Below, one piece after another: positions 15,301 to 26,250 of a stretch of 64,000 nucleotides of DNA. Position 1 is the stretch's first letter. The number at the start of each line of letters is the position of its first letter. The notes beneath the pieces were generated by a model that did no database searches, had not been told where the DNA came from, and was given only the letters and a program-made list of their open reading frames with translations. The stretch is from Parus major (lineage: Eukaryota > Chordata > Aves > Passeriformes > Paridae). The translations under genes and the position numbers were made by a program. Location of the stretch: NCBI RefSeq assembly GCF_001522545.3, contig NC_031773.1:47166359-47230358 (forward strand), read 5' to 3'.

Positions 15301-18300
15301 GATTCTGACCTGTATCCCAGGATGCCTGAATTCCACTCTGACTTCTGGACAGGCTTCTTGTGTGACCTTCATGAACTAGTCTGGGGGCCAGGGGAGTGCA
15401 TGCATGTGTGTGTACTGGGGCTGTGAACACCAGCCTTCAGTGGGACATGACATACTACTCACTGTGCTTTCCCACCAGTAGATCAGCAAAGCCTGGGATG
15501 GCATCTGCCAGCTTGCCCAAGAGAGAAAATGTGGGCAGGCTGCTTCTCATGGTAGTTGCTTTGCACAGCTGTAGAGGAGACAGAAAAGGAAAATGTTTCA
15601 CTGATGAGGACACAGTGCAAAGGCAGAAGTGCACCCAAACCAGCAAGTTCCCAGTGATGCATAATTTTCCAGAACAGGATCTTTACCAAAGATGGGTCCT
15701 CTTCACCACTTAGGACAAACCACCGGAAAACCCTGAATACCACACTAAGCCTCCAAAATGTCTTTAAATGAATTCAAGGAATTGCTTGTGTGTTGTTCTT
15801 TTTCCTCTTTCTCCCCTCCACCTCTTACATGGGCAGATGAACCAGATTAATTTCTCACCACTTTTGCTACTTCCCTTTTTTTGTACCCTGTGGGACCATC
15901 ATAAACTTAGGAATGAAGAGAGTAAGAGCCCATGGCACAGGCTGGGAAAGCTCCTCACATAACTGAAACAGTAAAGTAGGAAAAGAAGTATCTGAGGAAA
16001 CCACACAGCTTCATAAGAGTATCATGAAGCCCTATGGCTTAAAGGCATCATGAGAATATAAAAACTCCACAGTAGATATTAACACTGACAACACCACAGC
16101 TGGGAAACTGGCATTAGGACATGCAAGGTCAGGTTGGATAGGGTTTTGAGCACCCTGGTCTACAGGAAGATGTCCCCACCCATGCCAGGAAGGTTGGAAC
16201 TAGACGATTTTTCAGGTCACTTCCAACCCAAACCATTCCATGATTCTGTGATCCCACTGCTACATCTCAGTCTTGCAGGGCCACTCATTCCTCAACCTCT
16301 GAAAGACTGGAAGGAAGGGGAAGAGAACTCATATTCACTGACCTCCTTCTGACTTTCATCCAAGATGCAGTATAAGTACTGTTCTGACTTCAGCTCCACA
16401 AGAAGCCGCACCAGAACTAGGCAGAAAGAACAGGATCAGTAATACACACACAAGAGCCCTCACAATCCATCTTCTACAGGGCTTTAGCGGACCAGTGAGC
16501 AAAGAGCTTAGAAATGAAATGAGCACAGACGTGCTGAGAGAGCAGGGTTACAGCAGCATTCCCAGCACTATTACTTCTGATAGCCCAGCTCAAGCACTCT
16601 GAGGCATCATTCCAGGAGTCCTGCTTGAGCTGCACTACAAACCATGCATGGAAATGAGCTGCAAGCAACAAACTGAGCCTCAGGACAGCAAGTAAGCATA
16701 AGGAATCAGGAAAGGAAGGGGGAAAAAGCCTAGCTTAAAAGCATAAAGAATTATGGTAATTGAATAGACCAGGCTTCCTACTGTATGAAAGCTGGCCTTT
16801 AACAACGCATCCTTCCAGAGAAAATATTGGAACTGAAACTGCTGAGGATCCTTAGATTCACACTCAGAGCTCCCTCTTCAGCTGCTACTGTCCCTAAAGT
16901 AAGTGAAGTCTATCAGCCATTTCTCCCAATTGCAGTTATCCCATATACCTTACCAGAAAGCAAGGTGCCAGGCATCAGAGGGGTGCTGTTCACCTCCTCA
17001 GCCCAAATAAGTGCTGTTATTGTTGGTTCATTGAAACTTTAAGAATTCTGTCAACTCTGCACTAATAAGAGGAATGAGCAAGAAATTATGTTTGCTAGGC
17101 AGTGGCAACACATCACCTGGGGTTTCCCAATTCACAAGGGAGTTGCCTGATGCTGGCAGGCTGCCTGTGCCTCTACACATATACCAGCAAGCCAGCTGCA
17201 GCAAGCAAAGTTCCTCCTCCAGTACTTTTAGAACTGGCACCTGAATGTTCAGCAGATAAAATTTTGGCAATAGCCCCTTTACTGAGACACTGCACACATT
17301 TCTAAGCAGGATTTGATAAGGATGTCTTGGATGTAGCTTCCTGTCATGGCATGACTCATTTGGAAAACCTACACTTCTGATTCGTATCCCAGGAAAGTAT
17401 TCTAAAAAGAAATACCAGGGACTTTTGGGTTCACCATTTCTTGAATTTCTTGGTACATCCAAGGCAATACTAGACCTGCTTAAGCTACAGAGTTATGCAT
17501 CTCAGCAGGAGCATGTCTGAGACAAGTGTTTTATTGATGGTTTAATAGCCCTTTCTTGCCCCAAACTCTCAGAAACTTAAAAAACTTTCAAGACTTAGGC
17601 AACACTAATTTAAAATTCCTCTGTTAGAGAGCATCCATCTCTCAACAGACTGGTAACATAATAGAAAGACTTCTCCATTTTTCAACCCCATTTTAAGCAA
17701 GTGTCTGAAAACTAAAATCCCTCTGTAAGAAGTTTGTCATAGCTCCTTTTACCCTTCACGGCTGGACATGAAATGCATCATTGCACTGCTGATATCTCTA
17801 GACTCAGCAGAGGTGCCCAGGGTTAGCTGGACTGCAGAGATTCCTTTGTCAGCCCTGCAGATGTTTCCTTCAGTTTTCAAATGAGGGACTGCTCACAAAA
17901 AGGAATCTGCAGCCTGTACAGCTAAATCACAAATACCCTCTACTCCTGAGGAAAAAAACAGTAGATCCCATTGATTTCCATTTGCTTTGACAATTTGGTC
18001 AGGTCCAAAGATGCCAAAGTTGAGGCACTGTTACCCATCTGATACTAAATTCATGACACACACAGAACCTGTGAGAGAAATGTTAAATATTTAAACATGC
18101 ACACACTCCCCTGGCCCCCAGTATTGGAGCAGACCACTCATTTTTGTTGCATGGCTATAGATGAAACTGAAACTGTGTTGAAGCTGAGCATCTCACTATA
18201 GGTATCAGACAAGACAGATTCTCCCCTTCACAAACTGCCAGTAATTGAGATGTGGCACTTGTCTCTCACCTTCAACTAATAGGTTCAGGGCACTGCTGTC

Positions 18301-21154
18301 TTCCACAGAATGCAACATCCCTACAAGATAAACCACAGTAGGTCACGGAACTCATTCCTGCTTCTGATCACCAGTGCTGTTAATTCCTTCTTGTTAAAAA
18401 GAGCTGAATTTTTTTTCAGAACTGTTTTGTTTTCCCTGCTTCATATGACACCAGCCTGACTTTGTCAGATGAGGGTGGATACTCTCCAGGAGTATCACAA
18501 AAGGTGCCTCCATAAGCATGACACAGGGGCATGAGACGCTCGGTTCTCTTGCAAATTTTTTATGTGCTTTATAGTTGAAGTCAATGGCTCCACCTATGTC
18601 AGGGAGTAGGTAACTGCTGCCACCACCACATCTCACTGTGTGTAGCCAGTATTATACATCTGAAACAACCCCAAAACGACAGAAGTCAAAGCCCAGCTGT
18701 GAGTTTTGTCCTTTGTGTCCTCCATTCTTACCAGTTACTATGAACAGTCTTCTCTCTCCACAGTACTGAAAATCCTGAAACCAAATCTGAACACCAGGTT
18801 TAAATCATCCAGAAAGTATTCCAACATTAAACTGAACCTGAAGGCATCACTTCACAAGTTAATTTTACAATAAAATTGGATATATTAAAATAAACCACTG
18901 TCTGACTCTACTACACCCCAGCAGACAAAAAATTCTACCTCCCAGCCCCTTCCAACCTATAGCATCAGGCATATGGTTCAGATCCCCACTTCTGCCACAC
19001 TGAATCACTTGCTTCAATACATCCTATCAAGCTACCTCCCCTTTGAAGGCTCCATGATGTCTCAGAATTTTGATCAACTAAAGCAATGGTATGACAGATG
19101 AAGAAATTACTTATTTCCTGCCTCATTTGCCCAATCCTTAGTAACTCTAGAAAAGATTTGTATACAGCATTATTGAACATTACAATATTAGTTGCATGAA
19201 ATTCATACTTATCTGAAATATACCACCTCATACATAACACTCCACACTATGTCTCTCTTCTGCCTGTGCTTATTCCAATATTCTCTCTCCAAATGTATTT
19301 TCCTGAATTCACTATTAATACTTCCTCTACAGCACTGCTCAGACTTTTGGGGGGTTCCTCTTGCACCAAGTGATCCTTGGTTCATCCAAGCTCTATTGAA
19401 AATGAACATGCCATTGTTTGTAGCTCCAGGCTTAGACTGGGATTCCAACTGCTCTAAAAATTACACCAAGTACAGTAAAACCCAAAGCTGTCCTCAAACC
19501 ACCCAGTCATAAAGAGAACTCTCTTCTCAGAAAATTATTAAAGCAGACAAGAGTGTAGAAATGCAAGTACAGCATGCCTGTCTTCTGGGGTATTTTGTGT
19601 TAGGGCCATACAGTTTAGGGTTGAATTGCCCACAATCACCACTCTTTCCACTACTCTGAAGGATTATGTGTTCAGCGACTATTAAAAAACAAAAACCCTG
19701 TGCAATTAAAATAATGAAAACTGCATAAAGTTCTGTTTCTAACAAAGCTGCTTCCAAAACATGCACAACACAATTTTTGTGCAATCAACTGTTTGAACTA
19801 TTCAGTGTGTCAAAGCAGGGATAGGGTCTTGCAGGTTACTTTTCTCCAAAGAACAAGAATTATCTATGATGTGCAAATGAGATGGTGGAATTAAAGGAAT
19901 CTGGTATATTTGCCCTTTAAAGGGACTCTTATTTCTAACCTCCACCTTTCCTTTCCTGCCTTACTGTCCCCTGATGTAGACCACTATTTCTTCTCCATCA
20001 AGATTTTAGATGTTCCAAAGACATCTCCCTGCTATGCAAACAGAAACCAGTAAGAGAAGTTCAACATCACAGAGATGTGGTGGATGTTTACTGGAAAGAC
20101 ACTTTCTGACATCCTGCCGAACGCTATTTTGCTGAGGCTGACTCAACAGAAAGCAGTAGGTTTTAGTTATACAGCAACAAAGATTTACACAAATGTAAAG
20201 TGATGGTGTAAAAAAACCCTCTACACAGATTTGTGTTTTGCACATTTGATATTAAATCCTGCAACACCTTTGCAACACAAAGTTCACGCTTTGATTTCGC
20301 TATGAATCTTCATGTAACTCCAGAGGCATGAGACCAGAACGGAGGGCGTTCAGGGAAGAATAAAATGTCAGGCGCTCCCTATTCTCCAAAAGGACTTTAC
20401 AGGTAAGTCAAGATACTTTGGAAAATTTCAAGAGCTTTATGAGCGTGCCAATCCTGCACCCTGGGGAATGAGAAAATTAATTAACCTATTCTGAATCAGT
20501 GACAAGCAGTTTTCTGCAGGGAATAATTACACATATAACAGAACGGTGGAAGAATGGAGGTGGGCACCTTAATATTCTTTTGCTCTTTTTTTTTGGCTTC
20601 AAACGTGGGGAAGCTTCATACGTATTCAACAAAAGGCACCTGCCTCCTCCCTGCTGCACCAGGCCTCAGCAGAGCTCTTACCAAAGAGAGTTCCTATCAA
20701 ATGCATGCACACCCTCTCGTCTGGTGCCAGCAGCTGGACGACTGGCAGCGCCTGCCAGGCCAGGGCATCCTGGAGACGGGACAGGACGTGCTTCTTGCGC
20801 ACCAGCTACGAATCAAACACAGCAGCCCGTTAGGCCTTGGGCCCGAGCCCCGCGCCGCTCCCACCACCCTGAGGGGAAAAGGGCCACCAGAGCCCGGGTG
20901 CCGAGGCGACAAGACCGGCCAAGGGCTACACCTGGCCCCGGCCCCAAACTGAGCGCCGGAAAGAGCGGGCCGGCGGGGCAGGGACCGCTGGGGGGGGCTC
21001 CGCGGCCCAGCCGCACACGGGAAGGGGCGGCGGGGCAGGCGCTGCCCACCGAGGCGCTGCCGTCGCCCAGGGTCTCCACGGCGCAGGCGAGGCAGAGCGG
21101 CGGGCGGAGCGGCAGCGCCCAGCGCGGCCCGTGATCGCCGCACGGCTCCGCCAT
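312..21154 (-). CDS. MEI1: Meiotic double-stranded break formation protein 1 (3' part beyond window)
   Basis: Meiosis-specific nuclear factor needed for programmed DNA double-strand breaks, working with the IHO1/REC114/MEI4 machinery; it is a long helical-repeat protein with no obvious catalytic motif. Coding exons, in transcript order: 21050-21154, 20048-20131, 18732-18774, 18270-18320, 16343-16416, 15463-15568, 14716-14919, 13395-13525, 12774-12888, 11866-11982, 11250-11349, 8629-8763, 7972-8086, 6135-6234, 4947-5080, 3470-3581, 2755-2815, 1426-1523, 570-744, 312-459. They sum to 2208 nt (736 codons) and every junction keeps phase. Peptides matching mammalian MEI1 as I recall it include [70 protein letters not shown] and [10 protein letters not shown]. 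The ATG at 21154 lies in the CpG island shared with SNU13. Human MEI1 is about 1274 aa, so roughly 540 residues lie past the left edge. Exon 2 and the donors of introns 2 (GTTTCT), 5 (GTCAGT) and 18 (GC) are the least certain points. Bases 1-311 are intron. Confidence 0.95.
1426..1523 (-). other. MEI1: MEI1 coding exon 18 with a GC donor
   Basis: The 98-nt exon follows a strong pyrimidine-rich acceptor ending cttcttcacag. It reads [19 protein letters not shown], aligning with human MEI1 around LNQVCSNFLYYMCLNL. The exon enters in phase 2 and must leave in phase 1 to join the next exon at 744 ([14 protein letters not shown]). The only boundary that does this ends in AGAGG and is followed by GCAAGT, the usual consensus of GC-AG introns. 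A GT nearby (GTCTGG) would break the frame. Confidence 0.85.
16111..16254 (+). mobile_element. CR1 LINE 3' end fragment in a MEI1 intron
   Basis: The fragment ends in the diagnostic CR1 3' terminus (aaccattccatgattctgtg). Upstream it contains gggttttgagcaccctggtc, gccaggaaggttggaactag and the ggtcacttccaaccc block. It lies about 90 nt downstream of the MEI1 exon 16343-16416 in the minus-strand sense. Confidence 0.92.
20048..20131 (-). other. MEI1: MEI1 coding exon 2 (tentative)
   Basis: The 84-nt open block is phase 0 to phase 0, which is exactly what is needed to join exon 1 (ends GCC TCG) to exon 3 (starts GAT TTT). With it, the segment between the exon 1 motif LCLACA and the GML(H)S motif has nearly the same length as in human MEI1. 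Residue identity to human is low (begins [11 protein letters not shown]) and the donor GTTTCT is weak, so another exon in the 18.8-21.0 kb interval is possible. Confidence 0.5.
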
Positions 21155-21316
21155 CGGCCGCTGCCGGGGCTGCCGTGCGGCTCCTCCCGGCCGCGGGGAG
21201 GGCGGCTCCGCCCCGGGGCCGCCCCCGGCACCGCCTCCCTTCCGGCGGCCGCAGCAGCGCTCCCGCCTCTTCCCTCAGTGCGCGCTCGGGCCCACAGCAG
21301 CGACCGCGCCGCGGCC
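21155..21316. promoter_or_regulatory. MEI1/SNU13 divergent CpG-island promoter
   Basis: Only 162 bp separate the MEI1 start codon (minus strand) from the SNU13 start codon (plus strand). The interval is very GC-rich with frequent CpG. It contains a GC box (GGGCGG at 21200-21205) with further GC-box-like sequence beside it, and no TATA box. The CpG-rich zone extends from about 20.85 to 21.65 kb, across MEI1 exon 1 and into SNU13 intron 1. Both 5' UTRs must lie inside or overlap this interval. A germline-restricted gene and a housekeeping gene therefore share one promoter region. Confidence 0.85.
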
Positions 21317-23066
21317 ATGGTGAGTGGCGTCGGGCCCTAGTCTCCTCTTCCTTCTCCTCTTCCATCTTCTTCTCCTATTCTTCCTTCTCCTCTTCCTATC
21401 CCTCTTCCTCTGGAGGACCTGGGGTAGAGGCAGGCCGGCTGCCGGCAGCGCGGCGGGCAGCACGTGGAGGCCGTGCGGGCGGGGATGCGGCCGGTTGCGG
21501 GGGAGGAGGCCCGGGGGTCTGGCGGTCCTGGGGACAGCCGGTAACGGGGGACTCGGTGTCTGGGGTTATCGCCGTGCCGGGAGCCGGAGAGACCGCGCTT
21601 CTGCCAGCACCGGGCGCTAACGCCGCTTGGGACCTCGCTGCTGTGCCACCCCGCTGACCATGTTGGCGTTTAGAAGCTACGCGAGGTTTGCAGAAATAAC
21701 CCTGATACGTGCTCTGCTGGTGATTTCTTCAAAATTTTTCTTAGTCTGTTAATTTGCTCTGTTAATTTGGACTGAAGTGCTTAATTTTGTGTAGTCTTCG
21801 TGGTATAAAACGCCTGAAGACTGCCCCGTAAGTGCAGTGCTGCTGATTTGTAGGGTGTAGATTGTGAGTAGATAGATTCTTTACTTTGATGTAAAGCATA
21901 TCTTTCTTACTTTTCCTCTTTACTTTGATACAAGAAGAATCCTTACTCTTTTAGGAGTAAAATGCAATGGTATTTCTTCTGTATGGGCAGAGCAGATAGA
22001 CACGACTCCAGAAATCAGTATATGTGGTGGACATGATGCCTGTGCAGTGTTGATCAGACCAAAACCTCTTTTGCTCCTATTGTAATATTCTTTGCTTTTT
22101 CCTTTAGAGTGAGGCAGAAGTGAATCCCAAAGCTTACCCGCTGGCTGATGCACAGCTCACAAAAACACTGCTGGATCTTGTGCAGCAATCCTGCAACTAT
22201 AAGCAGCTACGCAAGGGAGCCAATGAAGGTGAGACTTGTATGTTGAACAGTGTGCTACAGGTCATAACAGGATTTTGTGAGATGCCATGAGTAGAGATTG
22301 TCTTCTGTACCTGTGAATCACTCATTTTATATAGATCTGGCAGTTGCAGGTGTCTCCTTTCTCCTCCTTCAAGGCTGTTTTAACAATATTCAGGGACAGA
22401 ACTAAGCTGTAATTTTTCCATGTTTATATGCAGTTCAGGTAGATTTCCAAATTGTGTTCCTGGTGCATGGTTTGTAATCATGCATATTAAAGTGGTGTTT
22501 TGGTAAGTGGGATTACCAGATGCCTAGCCAGTTCAGAACCATTAAAAGATTTAGGTTTGAAGGTGCCTCTAGTGCAGCCTGCTCACAGAGTGGTTCCCTT
22601 CACAGTTGCTTGGGGCTTCACCTAGTCAAACTTGTATAAAACTCACAATTCCTCAGGATACAAAGTCAGTAATCTCTTAGAACCCGTTTCCCATGCACTA
22701 GATCTTCTTCCCACTGATGCCGCTTTCAGCATCTCCTGAAGTTGTTTTACATTAGATGTGCTTTCCAGAAAGACCTAGACTGATTCTCCAGTTTCTTTTA
22801 CAGCCACCAAAACACTGAACAGAGGGATAGCAGAGTTCATTGTGATGGCAGCAGATGCAGAGCCCTTGGAGATCATCCTGCACCTCCCTCTTCTCTGCGA
22901 GGACAAGAACGTACCTTACGTGTTTGTGCGCTCCAAGCAAGCCCTGGGCCGGGCATGCGGTGTTTCCCGGCCTGTCATCGCCTGCTCCATCACCATCAAG
23001 GAGGGATCACAGCTAAAGCCTCAGATCCAGTCTGTACAGCAAGCTATAGAAAGACTTTTGGTCTAA
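21317..23066 (+). CDS. SNU13: NHP2-like protein 1 / 15.5K kink-turn binding protein
   Basis: Small L7Ae-family RNA-binding protein that recognises kink-turns in U4 snRNA and box C/D snoRNAs; it nucleates the U4/U6.U5 tri-snRNP and box C/D snoRNP in nucleus and nucleolus. Exons: 21317-21319, 22108-22228, 22804-23066; stop TAA 23064-23066; 128 codons, the same length as human. Exon 1 contributes only the ATG, immediately followed by donor GTGAGT. The protein starts [18 protein letters not shown], carries the RNA-contact segment [15 protein letters not shown] and the L7Ae signature [17 protein letters not shown], and ends IERLLV. It differs from human mainly by conservative changes near the N-terminus and in the C-terminal helix. 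Start choice is forced, because exon 2 has no upstream in-frame ATG. Confidence 0.98.
21341..21411 (+). repeat. Polypyrimidine (CTT/CTC) tract in SNU13 intron 1
   Basis: About 70 nt of almost unbroken C/T on the plus strand (short units of tcc, ttc, ctc), interrupted by rare A, beginning some 20 nt after the SNU13 exon 1 donor. On the minus strand it is a purine tract just upstream of the shared MEI1 promoter. Confidence 0.85.
22535..22690 (-). mobile_element. Degraded CR1 LINE fragment
   Basis: In SNU13 intron 2. The order of short matches (gaaggtgcctctagtgcagc, a cagcctgctcacag block, then a gcttggggcttcacctagtc block) follows the reverse-complement 3' region of bird CR1 elements. It is heavily diverged. 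Confidence 0.5.
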
Positions 23067-24678
23067 GTGCCCATGGGGGTGTGTGTGTGTGTGAAATAGG
23101 AAAGTGCAAATTAGGGGAAATTAATGTTTAGCTTCAGTTGAGATGATAGTTTTGATATCAATGTTTCATTTCAAAATGCCACATTTTTGTTTAATAATGG
23201 CTTAATTCTTAGTGTTTCTGTCTCCTATTTCCCCACTTTTCTATTATTCCACTCCAACATATTCATTCTCATTGTATTTCTTCTTGAAAAATGACTGTGC
23301 AACTGTGTTTCCTGTTTTATGTTTAAAAGAAAAAAAAAGTTCCCCCTTTGTCTTCCTGTCTGCCTGCTCAGGGTTTTCTCAACCCACCTGTCAGCTTTCT
23401 CTGTGCTGCAGCATTTCTGCTAAGTTTCAGCAGGTGTGAGTAACTGAGTTTCTGAACGGTTTAGGCTTTTGAGGAAAAGGTTCCCTGTGTTCAGGCTGCT
23501 GGAGTCACTAAGTGATGGAGCAGCACAGGCAGGTATAAGGCAGGCAGCAGCCATCATGTAGCAGCAGATGGAGCCAAAATCAGCGCACACAGCACAGCCG
23601 TTGTTCTTGAAACCAGACAAGAGACTTCTGTAACAGATGCACGGGGAGCAGAAATTTTATGGCAGTACACAAGGGGAACTCTCTTAACTTGATTATTTTT
23701 AAATACTGACTTTTTAAGAAAAAATAAAAACGTTGCAAAGCTAAATAGAATAGAATTGTCATTCCCTTGGTGAAGTATTTGCAACTAACTGGAGTGTTTC
23801 TGCTTGTAAAGCTAAACTGCTCACAGGTTGCCTAAAGGCTATTGCAGTGCAGTAATTTGTACTCCTTCAGTTTTCTTTGCATGGACTGTTACCACAGAGG
23901 TTGGCCTTCCTAGGAAGTACAAAAGACATGGCAGAGAGCAGCCTGTTGTGGCTGATGACTACCCTACTCTGGCTGTTAATATAAAAAGTGCCATGCTTTT
24001 TAGCTGCTGCGCTCTAGTCACTTGACTGAAGATGAACCCTTTTAAGTCATGGCCAAGGAAACAGAGTACAAGTCATTTTTCAGATAAATTAATATGTGTC
24101 TCAAGAAAAGAATGCTGTTACCACCTCATGTCCTGGAAAAGCAGCATGGAGCACCAACAGCAGTCTGGATTAGTGGTGGTTTTACGGACCTAGTTTTAGT
24201 TAAATGCATATTGTATAAAAAAATCCACTTCTGCTCTGATCAGAAAAGTTTAAACCCCTGTGTTGGAATATCAAACCTGTTTCCTATTGCAGGATGCCAA
24301 AGCCAAATGGTGTGGAAACTCCGTTAAATGCAATAGCAGAAGGGAAAATAAATTTTCCTGTAATGTTTCCACAGAGGCACTAACTTCATACCTTTACTAA
24401 GTACATCCCAAGCAGAGGAAGTCAGCTCATGAAAGACTGATGCCATCGTGTTTGTATATTTTTGTAAATGGCTGATACCAGTAATCTTTGCTGAGGTGAA
24501 CTTGATACAAATACTTCAGAATCCTTTTATTTGTATGAGGTTTAGAAGGGCTCAGGCACCCTTCTACTGATGCTGACTGTTGAGCTAGTTGTGCTTAGAA
24601 CTACAGCTTTGCCAAGGATTTTCCTTGTTGTACCAAGACAGTTGATGTAAGAAAAAGCACACAAGGAGCAGAAATAAA
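23067..24678 (+). terminator. SNU13: SNU13 3' UTR with candidate poly(A) signals
   Basis: Canonical AATAAA hexamers after the stop lie at 23723-23728, 24347-24352 and 24673-24678, giving possible 3' UTRs of about 0.7, 1.3 and 1.6 kb. Which one is used cannot be decided from sequence. No conserved coding sequence was seen in this stretch. Confidence 0.55.
23079..23092 (+). repeat. (GT)n microsatellite in SNU13 3' UTR
   Basis: Seven uninterrupted GT dinucleotides 12 nt after the SNU13 stop codon. Confidence 0.9.
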
Positions 24679-26064
24679 GTATACTTGAGCAAGCAAAACT
24701 GTCTTTTTCTGCTCTGAAGCATTCCATTGCCATCTCTTTTAAACTTCTGCTTAGTGTGATAGCCTGCTATTAAAAAGAACAAAAAAAAAAAGCCAGAAGG
24801 CAGATCTAACAACCTACAATAAACATGCCACAATCATACAAAGCTTGGAACTGTGTGCCTGAGGGTTAGCAAGCCAAGAGAGATGTTAACAAGGGTCTTA
24901 GCAGAATTCAATTCATGGAATTACAGACAGAGTAATCTCACTATTCCACTCTTCAAGCCTTGCTAAGACAAGCATTTACAGTAACTTCATTGCCCAAGAG
25001 CAAAAAAATCTTAAATTGAGTGCTTAGGCAAATACTTTACAAATAACTAATCCAGGCTGATTAGAAGTGTAACAGGTAATGTAGTTTCAGTACTGCAGAG
25101 CTCAATGCAGGCTAGCTGCTCTCTGAAGGAACTGTGGAGGTAGAAGTAAGCAGCATGCTGGCATAGCTAGGACAGTCACAGTGCCAGAAGCGTGGTCACA
25201 GCTGGCTCCACCACACATGCCACACTACAGACTGATCACAGGACAGTTTGTGAGGCACACATGGGAATCTCTGGATGCTAAAAACATCATGCAGTCCAAA
25301 AGGGACACTTGAGGTATCCCATGTTTGTGTCCCATAGACAGTTAGAGTTTCACTAAACGATTAGTAACTTCCTAAAGCAAAAACAACTCTCTATTGATTT
25401 TAGTCATCTTGCACTGCAAGACAGGTTGGGGGGGCATGCCAGGGATGCAAGTCTAAAACCCAAAACACCCAGCTGCAGCCTTTATGACCAAAAAAGTAAA
25501 AATACTGTATGTAACAAGGTCTCGCTCCATCATTTTCTATTCTTCTATTTTTAAAGCACAGATTTGAGTACAGAAGCCTGCACAATAGTCTGACTCATAT
25601 TCATGTAAAGAGGTGGTAAAGCTCTATGCCATCTCAGGAATTTAATTGGGATAAATGCTTGTACCCTTTCGGGAAACACAATTTGTCTTCCATTTTTAAA
25701 CCAGCTTTTGCTATTACCATTTAAAAATTGAAGACCTGTGTGTATAGATTTGTTAAGTGCCAGCTTTCTGCCCAAGGGATTGGATACTGCTTCCCAGTAA
25801 TGATTTTCTTCTTTTAAGATCTGCTGGTAATATTTGTAATGGTGATGGTGGAAAAGAACCCAACTTGATTACTAGTACTGATACTGACTGTCTTGGAGAG
25901 TAATACATATTTATACCCTTTGTTAGGAGACGGACTTAACCTGCTGCTTGATTTCATGTGGTGCCATTAACGCAGATCATTGTGTTTTCTAACACTGAAG
26001 TGAGTTCTGCTGTCTTTATGATGCACACATGGCATAGTCAGTGTTGCAAAGGAAGAGGTGTAAC
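24679..26064. other. SNU13-XRCC6 convergent intergenic spacer
   Basis: This stretch lies between the last SNU13 poly(A) candidate and the native-looking XRCC6 poly(A) candidate. I see only short ORFs, no recognised repeat and no RNA gene. Confidence 0.5.
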
Positions 26065-26070
26065 TTTATT
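26065..26070 (-). terminator. XRCC6: Candidate ancestral XRCC6 poly(A) signal
   Basis: AATAAA on the minus strand. If the 583-bp LTR at 26251-26833 is subtracted, this hexamer lies about 340 nt after the XRCC6 stop, a normal distance for Ku70 mRNAs. No AATAAA or ATTAAA exists between the stop and the LTR. Confidence 0.5.
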
Positions 26071-26250
26071 AAGAAACCAGCAAGGCACAACTCTGTCCAT
26101 GTGCAGTGGGTGGCCTGAGTTCAGAAGGAATTCAGTTCTGCCTTTAGCTACTGTCAACAGAATCCAGCTTTGCAGATGTCTTAAGCTGCAATGCAAGATG
26201 TAAACAAAAGTATATATTCTATTACCATCTGTTAAAACCAGGTGGGGCAG

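Noticed and set aside
18965..19240. 91-codon minus-strand open frame with [15 protein letters not shown]
   Set aside because: It has an acceptor-like TCTAG, but the exit phase does not join exon 18732-18774, and a better match for the next residues ([10 protein letters not shown] then MLHSVED) already exists.
20697..21365. 222-codon minus-strand open frame across the CpG island
   Set aside because: Arg/Pro/Ala-rich shadow frame caused by high GC. The MEI1 start ([12 protein letters not shown]...LCLACA) is in another frame at 21154.
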